Shown piece after piece: positions 25,167 through 27,085 of a stretch of DNA of 27,085 nucleotides. Location of the stretch: contig JAAZPN010000043.1 in assembly GCA_012797215.1 (NCBI GenBank), forward strand, positions 1-27,085, given 5' to 3'. The position numbers and the translations under genes were made by a program. Every line of letters begins with the position of its first letter. The stretch's first letter is position 1. The DNA comes from Chloroflexota bacterium. GTDB lineage: Bacteria; Chloroflexota; Anaerolineae; Anaerolineales; Anaerolineaceae. The notes under the pieces were generated by a model. That model ran no database searches and was not told the origin of the DNA. It worked only from the letters and a program-made list of their open reading frames with translations.

Positions 25167-27053
25167 TTATACGCCAATTTGTTCAGCCACGTCGGGCATG
25201 CCCAATTTGATAAGCAAATCGCTGGGGATCAAGCCTTCTTTAGTCCAGCCTTTAGCCTGATAGTAAATATCCTTCAGGTACGCCAGCTCTTCATCGCTGA
25301 CGGTATAGCCTGCTGACGCGCCTTTGGTAAATGGCTCGTGTTTCCAGCGCCAGGGCAGATCATCATCCGCCTCCGTCCACCCTTCACGGATATTGAAAGC
25401 TTTCTTGATTGTGTGCGCCCGGATACCAATCAGGTCCACGTCATCGTAGCCGTAATTCCAACCCGTTGTGGCGTTGATCAACTGCGCGATAGCAGGCCAG
25501 GCGCCAGCACGGTCGGCTTTGCCGGTGAAGCAGCGCCGGATAAACTTGCATAACGGCAGCGTGTCGTAAACCGCGGCATACTCTTCAGATTCCGCGGCAA
25601 CTTTACCGCGCGTTTCATCAATGGTAAAGCGGTTAACTTCGCCCTTGATGTCCGGGTCGTAGGCGGCGGAACGATTGTGGCAGCCGCCGCGGGTACCCAC
25701 AGCCAGCCCGACTGAAAAAGTCTTCAGACCGCGGGCATCGTAGCCGGGGCATTCAAGACCTTTTATGTGCATCGCCCATTTCCAGGACTCAGTGCCGCGT
25801 TCGGCATCAATCTTCTTGCAGGCAATGCGTGTACCTTCAGCGAGTAGGTCGCCAATGCCTTCGCGGTCGCGAATCATCTTAGCAAGCGCTACGGCGCCTT
25901 CACCGTTGCCAAAATTAAGCTCAATTCCTTCCGGAAATGCTTTGCAGGCAAAATCTTCCTTCTTGAGGACGCCTTTTTCGTAACATTCCATCGCGTAGGA
26001 GATGCTGACGCCCATGCTCATGCTGTCCATGCCATCCTGGTCAGCAATTTCCAGCAGTTGAATGCAAGCCCGCATGTCAGAGATACCCAGGTTGGAGCTG
26101 TTTGCTTGCAGGCTTTCGTATTCCACGCCAGTCATCGCGCCGGCGAAGGGGCCGGTCTTAACAATAGACATTTGTTCACAGGCTATTGGGCACTGCGCAC
26201 AGGCAATTACTTTTACTTTGTGATGCGCGTCCAGGTACTCTCCACTAATCAGACTGATATTCTCAAAGGTTCCATCCTGATAGTTGCGGGTCGGTAAGAG
26301 GCCAATTTTGTCCATGTTAAGCATATTGGTAGCCGTACCGTAGATGCGGTATTTCTCGGTATCCTTGCCTTGCGCTTCTTTCGAAATGTGGAAGGACATT
26401 TCCATCAGTTTCTTGGAATCAGCTACGGTCACGCCTTTGGTACCGCGCACTGAGACAGCTTTAACTTTCTTTGAACCCCAGACCGCGCCGTGACCGGTGC
26501 GGCCAGCCTGGCGTCCATCATTCGTGACGTTTGCGTAGCGAATCATGCGCTCGCCGCAAACACCGATGGTGCAGGAGCGCACTTGATCGTCTCCCATCTT
26601 TTCGCGGATGGCTTCTTCCGTTTCGAAAGTGCCTTTTCCAAGCAGATAGGTGGCGTCAAGAAATTCCACGCGGTCGTCGTCGATGAAAATATTTACCCAG
26701 GTGTCGCTGCTGTTGTGGATGACAACGCCATCCCAGCCGGCGCGCTTGAGAGCGACCGAAAACCAGCTTCCGGAAAGGCTGTCGCCAAGAAAACCAGTCA
26801 GCGGAGATTTGGATGCCAGTCCAAACTTACCGCCAACAGGTACAGGCGTGCCCGAGAAGATTCCGTTAGCAATGCAGATCGGGTTTTCCGGCGCATAGGG
26901 GTCGCAGCCTGGTTGGATGTTCTCCCAACACAGGCGGCTGGCCATCGAAACGCCGCCAATCCACAACTTGTACCATTCTTCGGGCTTTTCTTCCACGCGG
27001 GTTTTCCGGGTTTTCAGGTCGATGTGCAGGATTTTTCCACTATAACCTTTCAT
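25167..27053 (-). CDS. Aldehyde:ferredoxin oxidoreductase (AOR) family tungsten/molybdenum enzyme
   Basis: 628-aa catalytic subunit. AOR hallmarks: KSPLTGFLGDS in the N-terminal domain; [4Fe-4S] ligands Cys285, 288, 292 (CAQCPIAC) and Cys502 (LPLCKF); Glu311 in GVEYE and His459 in RGGCHNR at places equivalent to the proton-handling Glu and His of Pyrococcus AOR. Length is typical of AOR and BamB proteins. The usual reaction is aldehyde plus water to carboxylate with two low-potential electrons. BamB relatives instead reduce benzoyl-CoA, and the substrate here cannot be settled by eye. ATG 27053 was chosen because AAGGGAG lies 5 nt upstream; an in-frame GTG at 27068 is less good. It is the first gene of the operon visible here, with its promoter probably beyond the edge. 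Confidence 0.94.
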   Translation of the reverse strand: MKGYSGKILHIDLKTRKTRVEEKPEEWYKLWIGGVSMASRLCWENIQPGCDPYAPENPICIANGIFSGTPVPVGGKFGLASKSPLTGFLGDSLSGSWFSVALKRAGWDGVVIHNSSDTWVNIFIDDDRVEFLDATYLLGKGTFETEEAIREKMGDDQVRSCTIGVCGERMIRYANVTNDGRQAGRTGHGAVWGSKKVKAVSVRGTKGVTVADSKKLMEMSFHISKEAQGKDTEKYRIYGTATNMLNMDKIGLLPTRNYQDGTFENISLISGEYLDAHHKVKVIACAQCPIACEQMSIVKTGPFAGAMTGVEYESLQANSSNLGISDMRACIQLLEIADQDGMDSMSMGVSISYAMECYEKGVLKKEDFACKAFPEGIELNFGNGEGAVALAKMIRDREGIGDLLAEGTRIACKKIDAERGTESWKWAMHIKGLECPGYDARGLKTFSVGLAVGTRGGCHNRSAAYDPDIKGEVNRFTIDETRGKVAAESEEYAAVYDTLPLCKFIRRCFTGKADRAGAWPAIAQLINATTGWNYGYDDVDLIGIRAHTIKKAFNIREGWTEADDDLPWRWKHEPFTKGASAGYTVSDEELAYLKDIYYQAKGWTKEGLIPSDLLIKLGMPDVAEQIGV

Positions 27054-27085
27054 TTCAGCTCCCTTCACTTAGTTGTTTCTAAACC

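Overview
The window looks like a chromosomal segment of an anaerobic bacterium, most likely Chloroflexota (Anaerolineae). That placement is inference. It rests on the Fe-S-rich anaerobic metabolism, a type 2 isoleucyl-tRNA synthetase under a T-box, the ileS-lspA-rluD-type-ltaE gene order, and a secreted beta-propeller with a YLPIIF-type stretch after its signal peptide. I see no phage, insertion sequence or CRISPR array.

Left arm (1-5584, minus strand). A regulatory and redox module: DRTGG protein, CBS-pair/ATPase fusion, second DRTGG protein and PHP phosphoesterase; then, behind its own sigma70-like promoter, a NuoE/HydC-like subunit, a small HATPase protein, a thioredoxin-fold ferredoxin relative with no cysteine, and a NuoF/HydB-like NADH/FMN subunit that runs off the left edge. 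Such sets usually accompany NADH-linked [FeFe]-hydrogenases. The catalytic subunit is not in the window.

Middle (5675-13207, plus strand). Translation genes: hisS with a tRNA-His(GUG) and a terminator directly behind it; a promoter, T-box leader and terminator controlling ileS; then lspA, an RluA-family pseudouridine synthase and L-threonine aldolase. IleRS is the long type 2 form, and its HIGH signature reads GVHH. From 13297 to 16847 lie a secreted Asp-box beta-propeller and a calcineurin-like phosphoesterase. A 92-aa protein of unknown function (16887-17165) faces the other way.

Right arm (17273-27053, minus strand). A tight nine-gene operon, transcribed from the right: a tungsten/molybdenum aldehyde:ferredoxin oxidoreductase (AOR) family enzyme, a four-cluster ferredoxin, HdrA fused to an MvhD domain, an HdrC-ferredoxin fusion, then FlxD-, FlxC-, FlxB- and FlxA-like proteins and a five-motif polyferredoxin. 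HdrB, the usual disulfide-reducing subunit, is absent. The layout suggests a flavin-based bifurcating or confurcating complex in which the AOR subunit replaces HdrB as substrate site and FlxA handles NAD(P)H.

The most striking detail is that hdrA carries an in-frame TGA at codon 205, inside the conserved DCSxC motif. A 9-bp hairpin with a GGC loop begins 17 nt downstream, as expected of a bacterial SECIS element. HdrA is therefore most likely a selenoprotein of 839 residues, not two genes.
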